Shown: positions 22,507-34,112 of the stretch, piece by piece
Layout of the letters: the number at the start of each line of letters is the position of its first letter
How positions within the stretch are numbered: the first letter of the stretch is position 1
Assembly: GCF_004342915.1 (NCBI RefSeq)
Contig: NZ_SLWL01000001.1
Span: 62,001-126,000 of the forward strand
DNA length: 64,000 nt
DNA from: Camelimonas lactis
Lineage (GTDB): Bacteria > Pseudomonadota > Alphaproteobacteria > Rhizobiales > Beijerinckiaceae
Direction: 5' to 3'
Translations under genes and position numbers: made by a program
The notes under the pieces: model-generated
What the model saw: the letters and a program-made list of their open reading frames with translations, nothing else
Told to the model about the DNA's origin: nothing
Databases searched by the model: none

Positions 22507-23456
22507 GAAATCCTCGGGTCAAGCACGCTGTAGAGCACGTCGGTCAGCAGGTTGATGCTGACAACGATCAGCACCATCACGAACACCACGCCCTGGACCA
22601 CCGGAAAGTCGCGCTGGATGGCGGCGTTGACGATCAGTCCGCCCATGCCGGGAATGGCGAACACAGCCTCCACCACCACGGTGGCGGCGAGGATGCGGTT
22701 GGCCAGCAGGCTGATGACGGTGAGCAGGTTGACGCTGACGTTCTTCAGCCCGTGCTTCCAGAGGATGGAGGCGGGGCTGACGCCCTTGGCGTGCAGGGTG
22801 CGCACCTGCTGCGACGCCAGCACCTCCACCAGCGACGAGCGCAACTGGCGCGCTACCTCAGCGACGCCGCCCGAGGCCAGCGCCACGGCGGGCAATATGG
22901 CGTGACGTAACGATTCCCAAGGGTTTTCCGTGAAGGGGACCGAGCCGGTGGCCGGAAACCAGCCCATGCTGAGCGACAGCCACGCCACCAGCAGCATCGC
23001 CAGCCAGAAGTTGGGAATGGCGACGCCGAGCGAGGCCACCGACATGACGAAGCCGTCAATCCAGCCGCCGGGACGGCTGGCGGCCAGAATGCCCAGCGGA
23101 ATGCCGATCGCCATTGCCAGCAGCAACGCCAGCACGACGATGAGCATGGTGTTGGGCAGACAACGGGCGATGGAGGTGAGCACCGCCTCGCCGGACAGCA
23201 GGGATTTCGACAGGTCCCCCTGCACCGCCTTCAGCAACCAGCCGCCGTACTGGACGAGGAATGGCTGGTCGAGGCCATACATGGCGCGGATCTCGGCGAT
23301 GCGTGCGTCGGTGGCGTTGTCGCCGGCCAGGGTGACGGCGATGTCGCCAGGCACGAGCTTGAGCAGTCCGAAGACGAAGAAGGTGGCGAGAATGATGACC
23401 GGGATCGCCTGCAGCAGGCGCCTGCGGATCATTCTGCGTTTGGCTGGAGCGAGCAT
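22503..23456 (-). CDS. Dipeptide/nickel-type ABC transporter permease, DppB/OppB family
   Basis: A 317-residue polytopic protein. It has the DppB-type N-terminus (RRRLLQAIPVIILATFFVFGL followed by VPGD), the RAMYGLDQPFLVQY block and the coupling segment HAKGVSPASILWKHGLKN. It pairs with the DppC-like permease encoded immediately downstream. It lies 83 bases after the binding-protein gene in the same operon. Confidence 0.93.
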   Translation of the reverse strand: MLAPAKRRMIRRRLLQAIPVIILATFFVFGLLKLVPGDIAVTLAGDNATDARIAEIRAMYGLDQPFLVQYGGWLLKAVQGDLSKSLLSGEAVLTSIARCLPNTMLIVVLALLLAMAIGIPLGILAASRPGGWIDGFVMSVASLGVAIPNFWLAMLLVAWLSLSMGWFPATGSVPFTENPWESLRHAILPAVALASGGVAEVARQLRSSLVEVLASQQVRTLHAKGVSPASILWKHGLKNVSVNLLTVISLLANRILAATVVVEAVFAIPGMGGLIVNAAIQRDFPVVQGVVFVMVLIVVSINLLTDVLYSVLDPRIS

Positions 23457-23539
23457 CTCATACCGTCGTGAGGGTGGAGAGGCTCCGGCGGCGGGGCCTC
23501 AGGCGACCGGCCGCCGGAAACGGGCGCGGTGACGGAGGC

Positions 23540-25096
23540 TCACTCCAGGCTGACGAACTCGAACTTCGGCTTGCCGAGCAGATCCGGTTTGTAGCCTTTC
23601 ACCTTCGGCGACAGGGCGTCGAGTTCGTACTGGAAGGCGATCGGCGCCGAGAGCGCCTGGCCCATGGTGATCTGCTGGATCCTGTCGAACACGGCGGCGC
23701 GCTCTTTCAGGTCCTCGCTCTCCCGGCTGCGGCGGATCAGGTCGCTCAGCTCATCGGTGGCTTCGCGACTGGCGTTGTAATAGGCGCCTTTGTCGAAGCC
23801 GAGGGCGTAGGTCATGCTCGGATCTGGCCGGCCGGTCCATGCGGACAGCAGCATGTCGTAGCCCTGATTGAAGAAGTTGGCGCTGATCTCGGCCACGGTG
23901 CCGCGCGTGAACTTCAGCCGGATGCCAGCCTTGCCCAGCTGCTCCTGCAACACCTCAGCGCGGCGCACTGAATCCTGGTCGGTGTAGGAGCCAACGGTCA
24001 GTTCGAAGCCCTTGCCGAGGCCGGCTTCCTCCAGCAGCTGCTTCGCCTTGTCGACGCTGTGCGGATAAAGCTTCGACGCCGCCTCGGACCAGGCCCAGTG
24101 CGATTTCGGCAGGGTCATGGTCGCCGCCTCGCCGAGGCCGGCCATGGTGGCGCGCACAAAGGCGTCGCGATCGATGGCGAAGTTGATCGCCTGGCGCACC
24201 TTCAGATCATCCAGCGGCTTGCGCTTCGTGTTGAAGTAGAACTGGATGCAGTAAAGGGTCGGGGCCGAGACGACCTGCAACTCTTTCGCGCGCTGGATCA
24301 CCGGCTTCAGGCGCGCTGGCAGGGCGAACGCCATGTCATTCTGGCCGGCGACCACCGAGCGCAGGCCCGTCGCCTGTTCGGGAATGATGTTGAACTCGAT
24401 GGCGTCGACGAAGCCCCGGTCCTTGCGCCAGTAATTGTCGTTGCGGGTGACAGCGACCTTCTGGTTGTCGGCCCAGCTCACGAATTTCCACGGGCCGGCG
24501 CCAACGGGGTTGCGATCGCTGGCGGCGCCGTGGGTTTTGACGGCGGCGGGCGAGATCATCATGCCGCAACGGTCGGAGAGGATGGCCGGCAGGGCCGTGT
24601 CGGCGTTCTTCAGCTTCAGCGTCACCTGCAGCGGGCCGGTGACCACCACGTCTTCAACGCTGGTGAGGTCGGCCTTGACGTTGGAGCGCTGGTCCTGACG
24701 GTTGCGGTCGAGATTGAATTTGACCGCCTCTGCGTCGAGCGGCGCGCCGTCGTGGAATTTTACGTTGGGCTGGAGATCCAGCACCATGGTCTTCGGATCC
24801 GGGAACGACCATTTCGCCAAGCCTGGCTTGGGCTTCAGGGTGTCGTAGTCCCACTCGACCAGCGTGTCGTAAATTGTCCAGAGATAGCAATGGTCGAAGC
24901 CGGAGCCGCCGGTGGCCGGGTCCAGCGACGAGGGATTGGCGAGGGCCGACAGGCGCAGCGTTCCGCCGCGCTTCGGTTCCGCGGCGAGGGCGGAGCCGCC
25001 GGCCAGCGTCGCGGCGCCGGCCGCGCCGACCAGGGCGAGGAAGGCGCGGCGGTCCAGCATGCTGGCGAGCGGCGCGCGGGCAAGATCATGGCTCAT
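23540..25096 (-). CDS. Periplasmic solute-binding protein, DppA/OppA (SBP_bac_5) family
   Basis: A 518-residue cluster C binding protein. The N-terminus has a twin-arginine-type signal (LDRRAFLALVGAAGAATLAGG), so Tat export is plausible. The mature domain shows NPSSLDPATG, LQPNVKFHDGAPLDAEAVKFNLDR, GAGPWKFVSW and RQAINFAIDRDAFV, all family landmarks. Family members bind peptides, nickel, opines, glutathione or other small solutes, so the ligand is open. Its operon neighbours, two acyl-CoA ligases, argue for a carboxylate. AGGGGA lies about 8 bases before the start. Confidence 0.93.
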   Translation of the reverse strand: MSHDLARAPLASMLDRRAFLALVGAAGAATLAGGSALAAEPKRGGTLRLSALANPSSLDPATGGSGFDHCYLWTIYDTLVEWDYDTLKPKPGLAKWSFPDPKTMVLDLQPNVKFHDGAPLDAEAVKFNLDRNRQDQRSNVKADLTSVEDVVVTGPLQVTLKLKNADTALPAILSDRCGMMISPAAVKTHGAASDRNPVGAGPWKFVSWADNQKVAVTRNDNYWRKDRGFVDAIEFNIIPEQATGLRSVVAGQNDMAFALPARLKPVIQRAKELQVVSAPTLYCIQFYFNTKRKPLDDLKVRQAINFAIDRDAFVRATMAGLGEAATMTLPKSHWAWSEAASKLYPHSVDKAKQLLEEAGLGKGFELTVGSYTDQDSVRRAEVLQEQLGKAGIRLKFTRGTVAEISANFFNQGYDMLLSAWTGRPDPSMTYALGFDKGAYYNASREATDELSDLIRRSRESEDLKERAAVFDRIQQITMGQALSAPIAFQYELDALSPKVKGYKPDLLGKPKFEFVSLE

Positions 25097-25181
25097 GGAC
25101 GTTTCCCCTGCTGCGGCGTGAGGCCCCGGTTCGGGCCGCGCCTTTTGTTGTCTGGCTGAAACCTGTGTGCGGTCGCGCCGG

Positions 25182-26249
25182 TCAGGCGTTGGGCGGCGGC
25201 GGTCCTTCCGGCGTGGCGAAATGGCAGGCGACCCAGTGGTCCGGCCGCAGCTCGCGCCACGCCGGCTCCTCCGCCGCGCAGCGTGTCTGCGCCGACGGGC
25301 AGCGCGTGCGGAAGCGGCAGCCGGAGGGTGGCGACACCGGGCTTGGGATTTCGCCCTCCAGCATGATGCGCCGGTTGACCCGCATGCTGGACGGCAACGG
25401 AACCGGCTCGGCCGACAGCAGCGCCTGGGTGTAGGGATGCAGCGGTTTTTCCGTCACCGCATCGGCCGGCCCCAGCTCCATGAACTTGCCGAGATAGGTG
25501 ACGGCGATGCGGTCGGAGATGTGCGACACCACCGAAATGTCGTGGGTGATGAACACATAGGTGAGGCCAAATTCGCGCTGCAGGTCGGCGAACAGGTTGA
25601 GCACGTCGCCACGGATCGACACATCCAGCGCCGCCACCACCTCGTCGCAGACGATCATGCGGGGGCGCAGGGTGAGCACCCGGGCAATGTTGACGCGCTG
25701 CTTCTGGCCGCCAGAAAGCTGGTGCGGATAGCGCACGCCCGCTTCCGGCGCCAGGCCGACGCGGACCAGCGCCTCGGTGGCGGCGCGCCGGCGCGCGGCG
25801 TCATCGCCTTCGCCGGCGATCCGCAGCGGCTCCATGACGCTGTCGAGAATGGTCATGCGCGGGTTGAGCGCGGCGTTGGGGTCCTGAAAAATGATCTGGT
25901 AGTCGCGCCGGCGCCTGCGGAAGGCCGAGCGGCTCAGGGTCGCCGGATCGACGCCATCGTGCAGGATGCGGCCGGAGGTGGGCTGCAGCAGGCAGGCCAG
26001 GGCCCGGCCGATGGTGGTCTTGCCCGAGCCAGACTCGCCAATGACGCCGAAGGTTTCGCCCTGGCGCACCTCGAAATCCACCCCGTCGACCGCCTTGACG
26101 GTCTCCAGGCCATTGTTGACCGGAAAGCGGATGCGCAAATCCTCCACGCGCAGCACTGGCGGGCGGTCGCCCGGCGTCGCGAGCGGCCCGCCGGCGGCGG
26201 CGTCCGTGGCGGGAGCGGCGGAATGCGTGGCGTGGCGCCCCATGCTCAT
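25182..26249 (-). CDS. Oligopeptide-type ABC transporter ATP-binding protein, DppF/OppF family
   Basis: About 355 residues. Walker A is GESGSGKTT, the Q-loop [14 protein letters not shown], the signature [13 protein letters not shown] and Walker [13 protein letters not shown]. The C-terminal oligopeptide-transporter extension has the four-Cys-type region [16 protein letters not shown]. The ATG at 26249 overlaps the stop codon of the DppD-like gene (ATGA) and is preferred over an upstream frame extension to 26333. It is one of two ATPases that heterodimerise under DppB/DppC. Confidence 0.93.
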   Translation of the reverse strand: MSMGRHATHSAAPATDAAAGGPLATPGDRPPVLRVEDLRIRFPVNNGLETVKAVDGVDFEVRQGETFGVIGESGSGKTTIGRALACLLQPTSGRILHDGVDPATLSRSAFRRRRRDYQIIFQDPNAALNPRMTILDSVMEPLRIAGEGDDAARRRAATEALVRVGLAPEAGVRYPHQLSGGQKQRVNIARVLTLRPRMIVCDEVVAALDVSIRGDVLNLFADLQREFGLTYVFITHDISVVSHISDRIAVTYLGKFMELGPADAVTEKPLHPYTQALLSAEPVPLPSSMRVNRRIMLEGEIPSPVSPPSGCRFRTRCPSAQTRCAAEEPAWRELRPDHWVACHFATPEGPPPPNA

Positions 26250-27403
26250 GGGCGGATCTCCCCTGTGGCGGCGGCGAGGTTGTGGGCGACGGGGCTGCCG
26301 GCGGCCATGTCGTCCACCGACCCCGGCAGCCACAGGTCGCGGGCGCGCCAGCAGCGCGCCACATGGTCCGCGGCCATGGGCAGCAGCGCCTGGGCGGCCT
26401 CGCAGCCGGCGATGGCGTAGCCACAGCGTTCACGGAACCGGCAGCCATCCGGCATGCGGCCCGGCGCCGGGACGCGGCCGGGGATCGACGGCAGCACGCC
26501 GCGCCGGGCGCTGAGGCCGGGCAGGGACCGCAACAGGCCGGAGGTGTACGGGTGGCGCGGCCGGGTCAGCGCATCGTCCACCGGCGCGTCCTCGACGATC
26601 TCGCCAGCGTACATGGTGATCATGCGCGTGCACGTCTCGGCGACGACGCCCAGATCGTGGGTAATGAAGATGAGCGCGGCGCCGGTGCGTTCGCTGAGGG
26701 AGCGCAGCAGGTCGGTGATCTGCGCCTGGATGGTGACGTCCAGCGCCGTGGTGGGCTCATCGGCGATGATCAGCTTCGGCTCGCAGATCAGCGCCATGGC
26801 GATCATCACCCGCTGGCGCATGCCGCCGGACAGCTGCTGCGGATATTCATCGTAGCGCCGCTCCGGCGCCGGGATGCCGACCTCGGCCAGCGCCGCGATG
26901 GCCCGCTGGCGCGCCTCCGCCCGGCTGACGGGAAAGTGCACGCGATACGCCTCCGCGATCTGCTCGCCCACGGTGAACACCGGATCCAGGGCGCTCATTG
27001 GCTCCTGGAAGATCATGGCGACGTCGCGGCCACGCACCGCGCGCATCTGGCGGGGGGACAGGGTCATCAGGTCCTGGCCGGCGAGGCGCGCCTCGCCGGT
27101 GACGCGGGCGGTCTGTGGCGGCAGTAACCGCATCAGCGACAGGCCGGTGACCGATTTGCCGCAACCGCTTTCGCCGACCAGACCGACACGCTCGCCGGCC
27201 CTGATGCTGAAGCTGATCTGGCGGGTGATGGGCAATTCACCATTGCTGGTGAGAAAGGCCGTCGACAGATCGCGCACGTCGAGCAGGGGCGCCGCGCCGG
27301 CGGCCGACCTGGCCGCGGACATGCGCCCGGCCACGGATGCGCCGCCCGCCAGTTGGCCCCCTTCGCCTGTGGCGAACGACAGCTTCGCCGGAATATCGGT
27401 CAT
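26246..27403 (-). CDS. Oligopeptide-type ABC transporter ATP-binding protein, DppD/OppD family
   Basis: About 385 residues. Walker A is [10 protein letters not shown], the Q-loop [12 protein letters not shown], the signature [13 protein letters not shown] and Walker [13 protein letters not shown], with the C-terminal [16 protein letters not shown] segment. The frame is open almost 200 codons further upstream, but the ATG at 27403 has GGGAGGG 6 bases before it and gives a normal family length plus a 45-residue Gly/Ala-rich leader. It is the first gene of the seven-gene operon. Confidence 0.92.
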   Translation of the reverse strand: MTDIPAKLSFATGEGGQLAGGASVAGRMSAARSAAGAAPLLDVRDLSTAFLTSNGELPITRQISFSIRAGERVGLVGESGCGKSVTGLSLMRLLPPQTARVTGEARLAGQDLMTLSPRQMRAVRGRDVAMIFQEPMSALDPVFTVGEQIAEAYRVHFPVSRAEARQRAIAALAEVGIPAPERRYDEYPQQLSGGMRQRVMIAMALICEPKLIIADEPTTALDVTIQAQITDLLRSLSERTGAALIFITHDLGVVAETCTRMITMYAGEIVEDAPVDDALTRPRHPYTSGLLRSLPGLSARRGVLPSIPGRVPAPGRMPDGCRFRERCGYAIAGCEAAQALLPMAADHVARCWRARDLWLPGSVDDMAAGSPVAHNLAAATGEIRP

Positions 27404-28155
27404 GACGGCCCTCCCGTCTGTTTTTTGACAGAGCAAATGCCCGCCGCGCCGCAGCGGAATTCTGATCTGTCTTATGGGTTCCGGGCGTTCTTCCCGTGGG
27501 TCGCAGCGGTTGCTTCCCATGAAGAACGCCGGGCGCGCAGATTGCCGGCCGGCTCGCGGCGCCGCGCGTGCTCCAGAAACATCAGGGCAGTTCTTCAGGC
27601 GTCGCCCCGACTTTTGGCGCACTTCCCCGACCGACGCGGAGCCGCATCGCGCAGGAATGCTGGCGCAGCAGGCAGGCTGCAGTGGCGTTCCCCCCTCGGA
27701 GCGCCTTCCCCGGACCGGTGACGGCCATGCGGCCGGTTTCCAGTCGGGCGTTATCTGGACCTGGTCCGTGACCTGTCGTCCTTGTTTATATTTTTTATCA
27801 GAGATCACATGTGGAGGGCTGTCAATGCTCACGGCGTCGCGGCCCGCGCGCCCTGGAGGGGAAACGATCCTGTCCACAGGCAGGCCCGGTTTGAGCCGTG
27901 CGCCTGTTCTGGCGCGGCATTTCCGGCTCGTGGGCGGAAATACGTACGTTGGCGCCGCGTGCGCGAGAGGATGCGGCAAAGCGCGGCGCGGCGCCCGCCC
28001 ATGCGGCGAAATATTTTGCAGATCAGCCTGATAGGGCGATGGCCATACTTTTCGCCGGCCCTGCGCCAGCCAGCCGCGATTGCGGCCCGGGTACGCTGTG
28101 GATACCGGGCGGCGGCGCGGTTTTTCCGGCGCCCAGCGCGGCGCCTGCTTCGCGA
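27404..28155. other. Long leader/intergenic region upstream of the transporter operon
   Basis: About 750 bases without a gene I can support. Open frames here are basic, low-complexity and lack ribosome sites. The one AT-rich island (27783-27802) belongs to the promoter candidate at 27797-27825. If that promoter is real, the transporter message has a leader of roughly 390 bases, long enough for a regulatory element. I could not recognise a known riboswitch. Confidence 0.45.
27797..27825 (-). promoter_or_regulatory. Candidate promoter of the transporter / acyl-CoA ligase operon
   Basis: Read on the minus strand there is a perfect TTGACA (27825-27820) followed after 18-19 bases by CTGATA/TGATAA and then an A/T run. 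A small palindrome, CACATGTG (27806-27813), lies in the spacer and could bind a regulator. It is the only promoter-like sequence I see in the 750-base gap. Confidence 0.4.
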
Positions 28156-28986
28156 TCAGTCCCGGGTGTTGTCAATCTTGCGAAACCGGCGACGGATTTC
28201 CGGGTCAACCGGCCTTGGCGCGAGATCGACGCCGGCCTCAAGCCGGTCCGCGATTTCGGTCATGGCGGCGATGCGGGCATGGCGCTTGCAATTGGCCGGA
28301 ATGAGTTTCCACGGCGCCGTTCGGGTATGAGTCTTCGCCAGCATGTCGTTCACCGCCGCCTCGTAATCGCTCCATTTCTCGCGATTGCGAAAGTCCTCAT
28401 AGCTCAGCTTCCAGCGCTTCAGCGGATCGTCGAGCCGGTCGCGGAAGCGCCGCAACTGCTCGTCCGGCGTGATGTACAGGAACACCTTGGCGATGCGGGC
28501 GCCGTCATCAACCATCAATTGTTCAAAGGCGTTGATTTCATCATAGGCGCGGCGCCATTCAGCCGCGCTGGCGAACCCTTCGACGCGCTCCACCAGCACG
28601 CGGCCATACCAAGAGCGGTCGAAGATGCAGATGTCGCCGCGCGCCGGCGCCCGGTCCCAGAAACGGGCCATGTAGTGTCGTTTCTGATCCTGCGGCTCGG
28701 GGGCCGCGATGGGCCAGACCTTGAACCCGCGCGGGTCCATCACCGCGGCGATCCGCCGGATGGCGCCGCCCTTGCCCGCCGCGTCCCAGCCTTCAAAAGC
28801 CACCAGCCCCTTGTGGCCGTGGTACAGATAGGCCTGCTGGATGCGCGCGAACCGCTGTTGCAGGCTCTTGAGCTCCGCGGCGTACTGTTTGTCGCCAAGC
28901 GACGGGGACATGTCGAGGTCAGCCAGCGTCGGCGGCCTTGCATCGGGGGGCGCGGGGCGCTGTCCGTTTTGCTTCCTGTCGCTCAT
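28156..28986 (-). CDS. Polyphosphate kinase 2 family protein
   Basis: About 276 residues. Walker A is FEGWDAAGKGG, the lid and substrate segment is DQKRHYMARFW, and Walker B is ICIFDRSWYGRVLVERVEGF. PPK2 enzymes use polyphosphate to phosphorylate nucleoside mono- or diphosphates, and the single-domain length fits class I or III. The subgroup cannot be settled by eye. The ATG at 28986 (AAGG about 7 bases upstream) is preferred to 29037. It stands alone on the minus strand. Confidence 0.9.
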   Translation of the reverse strand: MSDRKQNGQRPAPPDARPPTLADLDMSPSLGDKQYAAELKSLQQRFARIQQAYLYHGHKGLVAFEGWDAAGKGGAIRRIAAVMDPRGFKVWPIAAPEPQDQKRHYMARFWDRAPARGDICIFDRSWYGRVLVERVEGFASAAEWRRAYDEINAFEQLMVDDGARIAKVFLYITPDEQLRRFRDRLDDPLKRWKLSYEDFRNREKWSDYEAAVNDMLAKTHTRTAPWKLIPANCKRHARIAAMTEIADRLEAGVDLAPRPVDPEIRRRFRKIDNTRD

Positions 28987-29179
28987 GGGGGGCCTTTCCT
29001 CATCGGCGCTGCGCCGGCTGCCCGCTGATTGCGTCAAAAGCGGCGGCCGCTTGCAAGCCCCTTCCTGCGAGCTTCATGCCTGCAAGTCCGATCCGCGCGC
29101 CCCCCCGGGCGTTGTCTGGTCCAGCCGGTGGTCCAGCCGGCTGCGGCGTCAACGGGCGAGGCGTCAACTGGCGATGGGG

Positions 29180-30154
29180 TCAACGGGCGAGGTAGAGCGG
29201 CGTGGAGATGGTGAACTGCACCACGGGCTTGGGCGACCAGCCAAGGCCGAGGTTCATGGCGAAGACCCGGTTGTCGTCATCGTCGACGTGCTCCAGCTCC
29301 ACCAGGACATAGGGGGTGGTCACCGGCTTCAGGCGCAGCAGCGACGCGGCCTCGGCGCCGCCGAAATACTGCACGCCGACCTGCGCGGACAGATTGACCA
29401 GTTTCGATGGGCTCCAGTAGCCGCCAATATATCCGCCAAGCTGCGCGCCGACCCGGGCGAAGCTGGAGGATACCTGGGTGCGGCTGTAGCTGACGCCGGC
29501 GGTGAGGCCGCGCGTCTGGTCGGCGTCGAAGGCAAGGTCGAGGTCAATGCCCCCGGTCCAGGTGGTGCTGAACACGCCAAGGGCGATGGGCTCGAACGGC
29601 CGTGACGCCGAGGCCGACAGGGTGACGCCGGGCATGAGGCCCGATTGCTCGATGACCTCCGCCGAGCCGCCGACGCTCCACGAAGCGGGCGTGAACTTGC
29701 TCCATTTGTCCCCCGGCGTCTGGGAGCCAGAACCATCCAGCCCGGCGAAAACGGTCAGCCGGTCGCTGAGCGCGATGGTGAGCGGCGCGGACATGTAAAA
29801 GCCGCGCGATTTCTCGCCGGTCAGAAAACGCAGGTTGTTGCGGCCAAGGCCGATCGTATTGCCGGGCGTCGACGACCAGCCGGTTTCAAGGTCCACATAA
29901 GTTGTCGGCCAGGAATCCGGCGGCGCGCCTGGCGCGCTGTCCCCGTCGTCTTCATCGTCATTATCGTCATCATCCTGCGAAGCGGCGCTGCCGTCCGCCT
30001 TCGCCCTGGTCTTGGCCTCGCTGGTTCTGGCCTCACTCGCCCCGGCCTCGCTGGCCCCGGCCTTCGCCTGGGGCGCCCCGGCCGCGCCGGCGCCGGGAAA
30101 AACGCCGCACATCGACACGGCGAGGATCAGCCAAAGGGGACGGGCGGTTGGCAA
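29180..30154 (-). CDS. Putative outer-membrane beta-barrel protein
   Basis: About 324 residues. I favour a TTG start at 30154, preceded by AGGA at 7 bases, because it yields a clean signal peptide (PTARPLWLILAVSMCGVFPGAGAAG). An ATG at 30238 gives a longer, less typical N-terminus. After the signal there is an Ala/Ser/Glu repeat and a very acidic stretch with ten Asp/Glu in twelve residues. The rest (about 230 residues) alternates aromatic/hydrophobic and polar residues, with many Gly-rich turns and a terminal segment ending LYLAR, as in porin-like barrels. I do not recognise a named family. Confidence 0.55.
   Translation of the reverse strand: MPTARPLWLILAVSMCGVFPGAGAAGAPQAKAGASEAGASEARTSEAKTRAKADGSAASQDDDDNDDEDDGDSAPGAPPDSWPTTYVDLETGWSSTPGNTIGLGRNNLRFLTGEKSRGFYMSAPLTIALSDRLTVFAGLDGSGSQTPGDKWSKFTPASWSVGGSAEVIEQSGLMPGVTLSASASRPFEPIALGVFSTTWTGGIDLDLAFDADQTRGLTAGVSYSRTQVSSSFARVGAQLGGYIGGYWSPSKLVNLSAQVGVQYFGGAEAASLLRLKPVTTPYVLVELEHVDDDDNRVFAMNLGLGWSPKPVVQFTISTPLYLAR
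30011..30070. repeat. 15-bp tandem repeat in the barrel-protein gene
   Basis: About four imperfect copies of a 15-bp unit close to CCCGGCCTCGCTGGC start at 30011, 30026, 30041 and 30056. They encode the (A)GASEA / RTSEAK repeat after the signal peptide. The period keeps the reading frame. Confidence 0.65.
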
Positions 30155-30326
30155 GGGCTGGTCCTGTTGCGGCGTCGTGGTCGGCGGGACGATACCGGCT
30201 CGTGCGAGAAAATGCGACGCGGTTATGAAGGCGCGCATGCGTCTGTCGCGCCCTGGAGCAATAAGGAAAGCTGGCGCGTGGTCGCCAGCGCGCGTCCATG
30301 GCCCAGGCTTGGGGGGGCTGGCTGCG

Positions 30327-31292
30327 TCAGCCTGGCTTTTTGCCGCCCAGAAGCCGCAACATCGGCGCCGCGACGCGGCTGGCCAGTGGAACCAGCGCGA
30401 GGCCAAGCGCCAGGCCGGCGACGCCGTCAAGCGCCGCGCCCGCGAGCCACGTCACGGCAGGGCCAGCCGGACCCGGCGCCAGCGCGCCCGTCGCGGCGGA
30501 GATGCGGGCGATAACATCGGCGGGGGCGTGCAGGCCGAACACGTGCAGGCTGTGCAGCACGATGCTGCCGCCCACCCACAGCATCGCCGCCGTGCCGATG
30601 GCGGACAGCGCGCCCAGCACAAAGGGCAGGCTTTTCACCATCAGGCGGCCAAGGGCGCGGGTCGGCGCGAAGCGCCCGGAGCGGGCCATGAACAGGCCGG
30701 CGTCGTCCAGCTTGACGATGACCGCCACCGCGCCATAGACGCCCGCCGTCACCATGGCGCCGACGGCGAGAAGCGCGGCGGCCTGAAGCCAGGGCGAGGG
30801 CGTGGTGATGACCGACAGGGCCACGGTCATGATTTCCGCCGACAGGATGAAATCGGTCTTGATCGCCCCCTTGACGCGGGCCTGCTCCAGCGACGCCGGA
30901 TCACCGGACGACATGTCCTCACTGACGGCATGGTCCGCGCCGGGGGCGAGGGCATGCCAGATTTTCTCCGCGCCCTCGAAACACAGATAGGCGCCGCCCA
31001 CCAGCAGCAGGGCGGTGATGGCGGGCGGATAAAACCAGTTGAGGAACAGCAGCGCCGGCGCCAGGGCCACCTTGTTGCGCAGGCTGCCAAGGGCGATGCG
31101 GCCGATCATCGGCAGCTCGCGGCTGGCGTGGACGCCGTTGACATAGGCCGGCGTCACCGCCGCGTCGTCGATGACCACGCCGAGGGTTTTCGAGCCGGCT
31201 TTCGCCGCGTTGGCGGCGATGTCGTCGAGGGAGGCCGCCGTCAACCGCGTCAGGGCGGCGACGTCGTCAAGCAGGGCGAGCAGACCGCTCAT
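30327..31292 (-). CDS. DUF808 family inner-membrane protein (YedI-like)
   Basis: A 321-residue protein that starts with the family block MSGLLALLDDVAALTRL followed by DDIAANAAKAGSKTLGVVIDDAAVTPAYV. Several hydrophobic helices follow (LAPALLFLNWF, ITALLLVGGAYLCFEGAEKIW, a Gly/Ala-rich pair near residues 170-190, and two more near the C-terminus). Function is unknown in all members. The ribosome site is weak. Confidence 0.85.
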   Translation of the reverse strand: MSGLLALLDDVAALTRLTAASLDDIAANAAKAGSKTLGVVIDDAAVTPAYVNGVHASRELPMIGRIALGSLRNKVALAPALLFLNWFYPPAITALLLVGGAYLCFEGAEKIWHALAPGADHAVSEDMSSGDPASLEQARVKGAIKTDFILSAEIMTVALSVITTPSPWLQAAALLAVGAMVTAGVYGAVAVIVKLDDAGLFMARSGRFAPTRALGRLMVKSLPFVLGALSAIGTAAMLWVGGSIVLHSLHVFGLHAPADVIARISAATGALAPGPAGPAVTWLAGAALDGVAGLALGLALVPLASRVAAPMLRLLGGKKPG

Positions 31293-31395
31293 TCAGGGAA
31301 CACTCATGGAACGCTTCGGGGCAGGGCGACGCCCCAGTCTAGGTGGTGAACGGCCCGCCAGATAGTCGCGCGCCGGACGCGATCTGGTGACCCAT

Positions 31396-31746
31396 TCACG
31401 GATAGAGCGCCATGGCGAGCGCGCCGGCCCAGATGAGGAAAGCGATCAGGGTGACGCAGAGCACGGCGGCGGACCCCATGTCCTTGATGAAGCCGATGGC
31501 GTCGTGGCGGCCGGGGTGCAGGTGATCGCACAACTTTTCAATCGCCGTGTTGAGGCATTCCACGGCGAGCACCAGCAACACGCTGCTGACGAGAGCGATC
31601 CGCACCCAGAGCTGGCCAGACAGCAGGAAAGCGGCGGGAACCGCCAGCAGCAACACGACAAGTTCCTGGCGGATGGCGCGTTCGCGCCGCGCGGCGACGG
31701 CCAGGCCACGAAGTGAGTTTTGCAGGGCGCTCAGCAGGGCGTTCAT
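31396..31746 (-). CDS. dgkA: Diacylglycerol kinase
   Basis: About 116 residues with three transmembrane helices, matching DgkA in length. The family motifs are the N-terminal SLRGLAVAARRERAIRQEL, the central ECLNTAIEKLCDHLHP and a C-terminal KDMGSAAVL. It phosphorylates membrane diacylglycerol to phosphatidate, often recycling the product of periplasmic glucan or lipid modification. The ATG at 31746 is chosen by family length; the frame stays open to 31983 with non-homologous sequence. Confidence 0.92.
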   Translation of the reverse strand: MNALLSALQNSLRGLAVAARRERAIRQELVVLLLAVPAAFLLSGQLWVRIALVSSVLLVLAVECLNTAIEKLCDHLHPGRHDAIGFIKDMGSAAVLCVTLIAFLIWAGALAMALYP

Positions 31747-31991
31747 GGGTACAGGCAGGGTCCCTGGCGGTTGGCGGGGTGAGGATGCGCCCGGTCGAAC
31801 CGGACGCTGCCCGCGCTGGTCTGGCGCGTCCGCGCGACATGGCGCCCCCGCCTTGCATGAAAAGCACATCAGGAGGCAAGACGCTTCCGAACTAAAACCT
31901 GCAATGGCCCGCGTTCCCCTCGCGGCGAAGGCGCCGGCGTCGCCGCCGCCCGTCTGGCGGGTCCACGCGGTCCCGCCGGCCATTCGACGCG

Positions 31992-33767
<1,776 letters not shown>

Positions 33768-34112
33768 CGACAACAAACCCGGGGTGGGCGGCGCAGGCTC
33801 CGGAACCGCCAGCGTCGCGCCGGTCGCTCATAACGCCGCAGCGCGTCATAGTCGACAGATATAGTTGTGAAAGCGCAGAACTGATCCGGTCAGTTTCAGT
33901 TTTCGTGCCGTCTGGAACGGGGATGCGCCAATTTTAAATTGTAACAATATAAATAACTGGCGTCATTTTATGTCGCTGTCCTGGGCTGGAGGGCGCGCCG
34001 GGGCGCCGCCTCGCGGTTGCTGGCGCAGGGGCATGGGCGCCGGTTGGCGGCGCGTCAACGCCGCGTCGCTGGCCCGGCGCCGCGCGCGCCAGGGCGTCTG
34101 CCGTCGCGAGCC
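33768..34112. promoter_or_regulatory. Regulatory intergenic region upstream of the ABC exporter, with palindromes
   Basis: No gene is present. Two structured sites stand out. AACTGA-N5-TCAGTT at 33879-33895 is a perfect inverted repeat around TCCGG, the spacing and symmetry of many TetR-family operators. At 33930-33948, AATTTTAAATT overlaps ATTGTAACAAT in the only strongly AT-rich patch for several kilobases. Either could control the leftward exporter gene. No regulator gene is adjacent. Confidence 0.4.
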
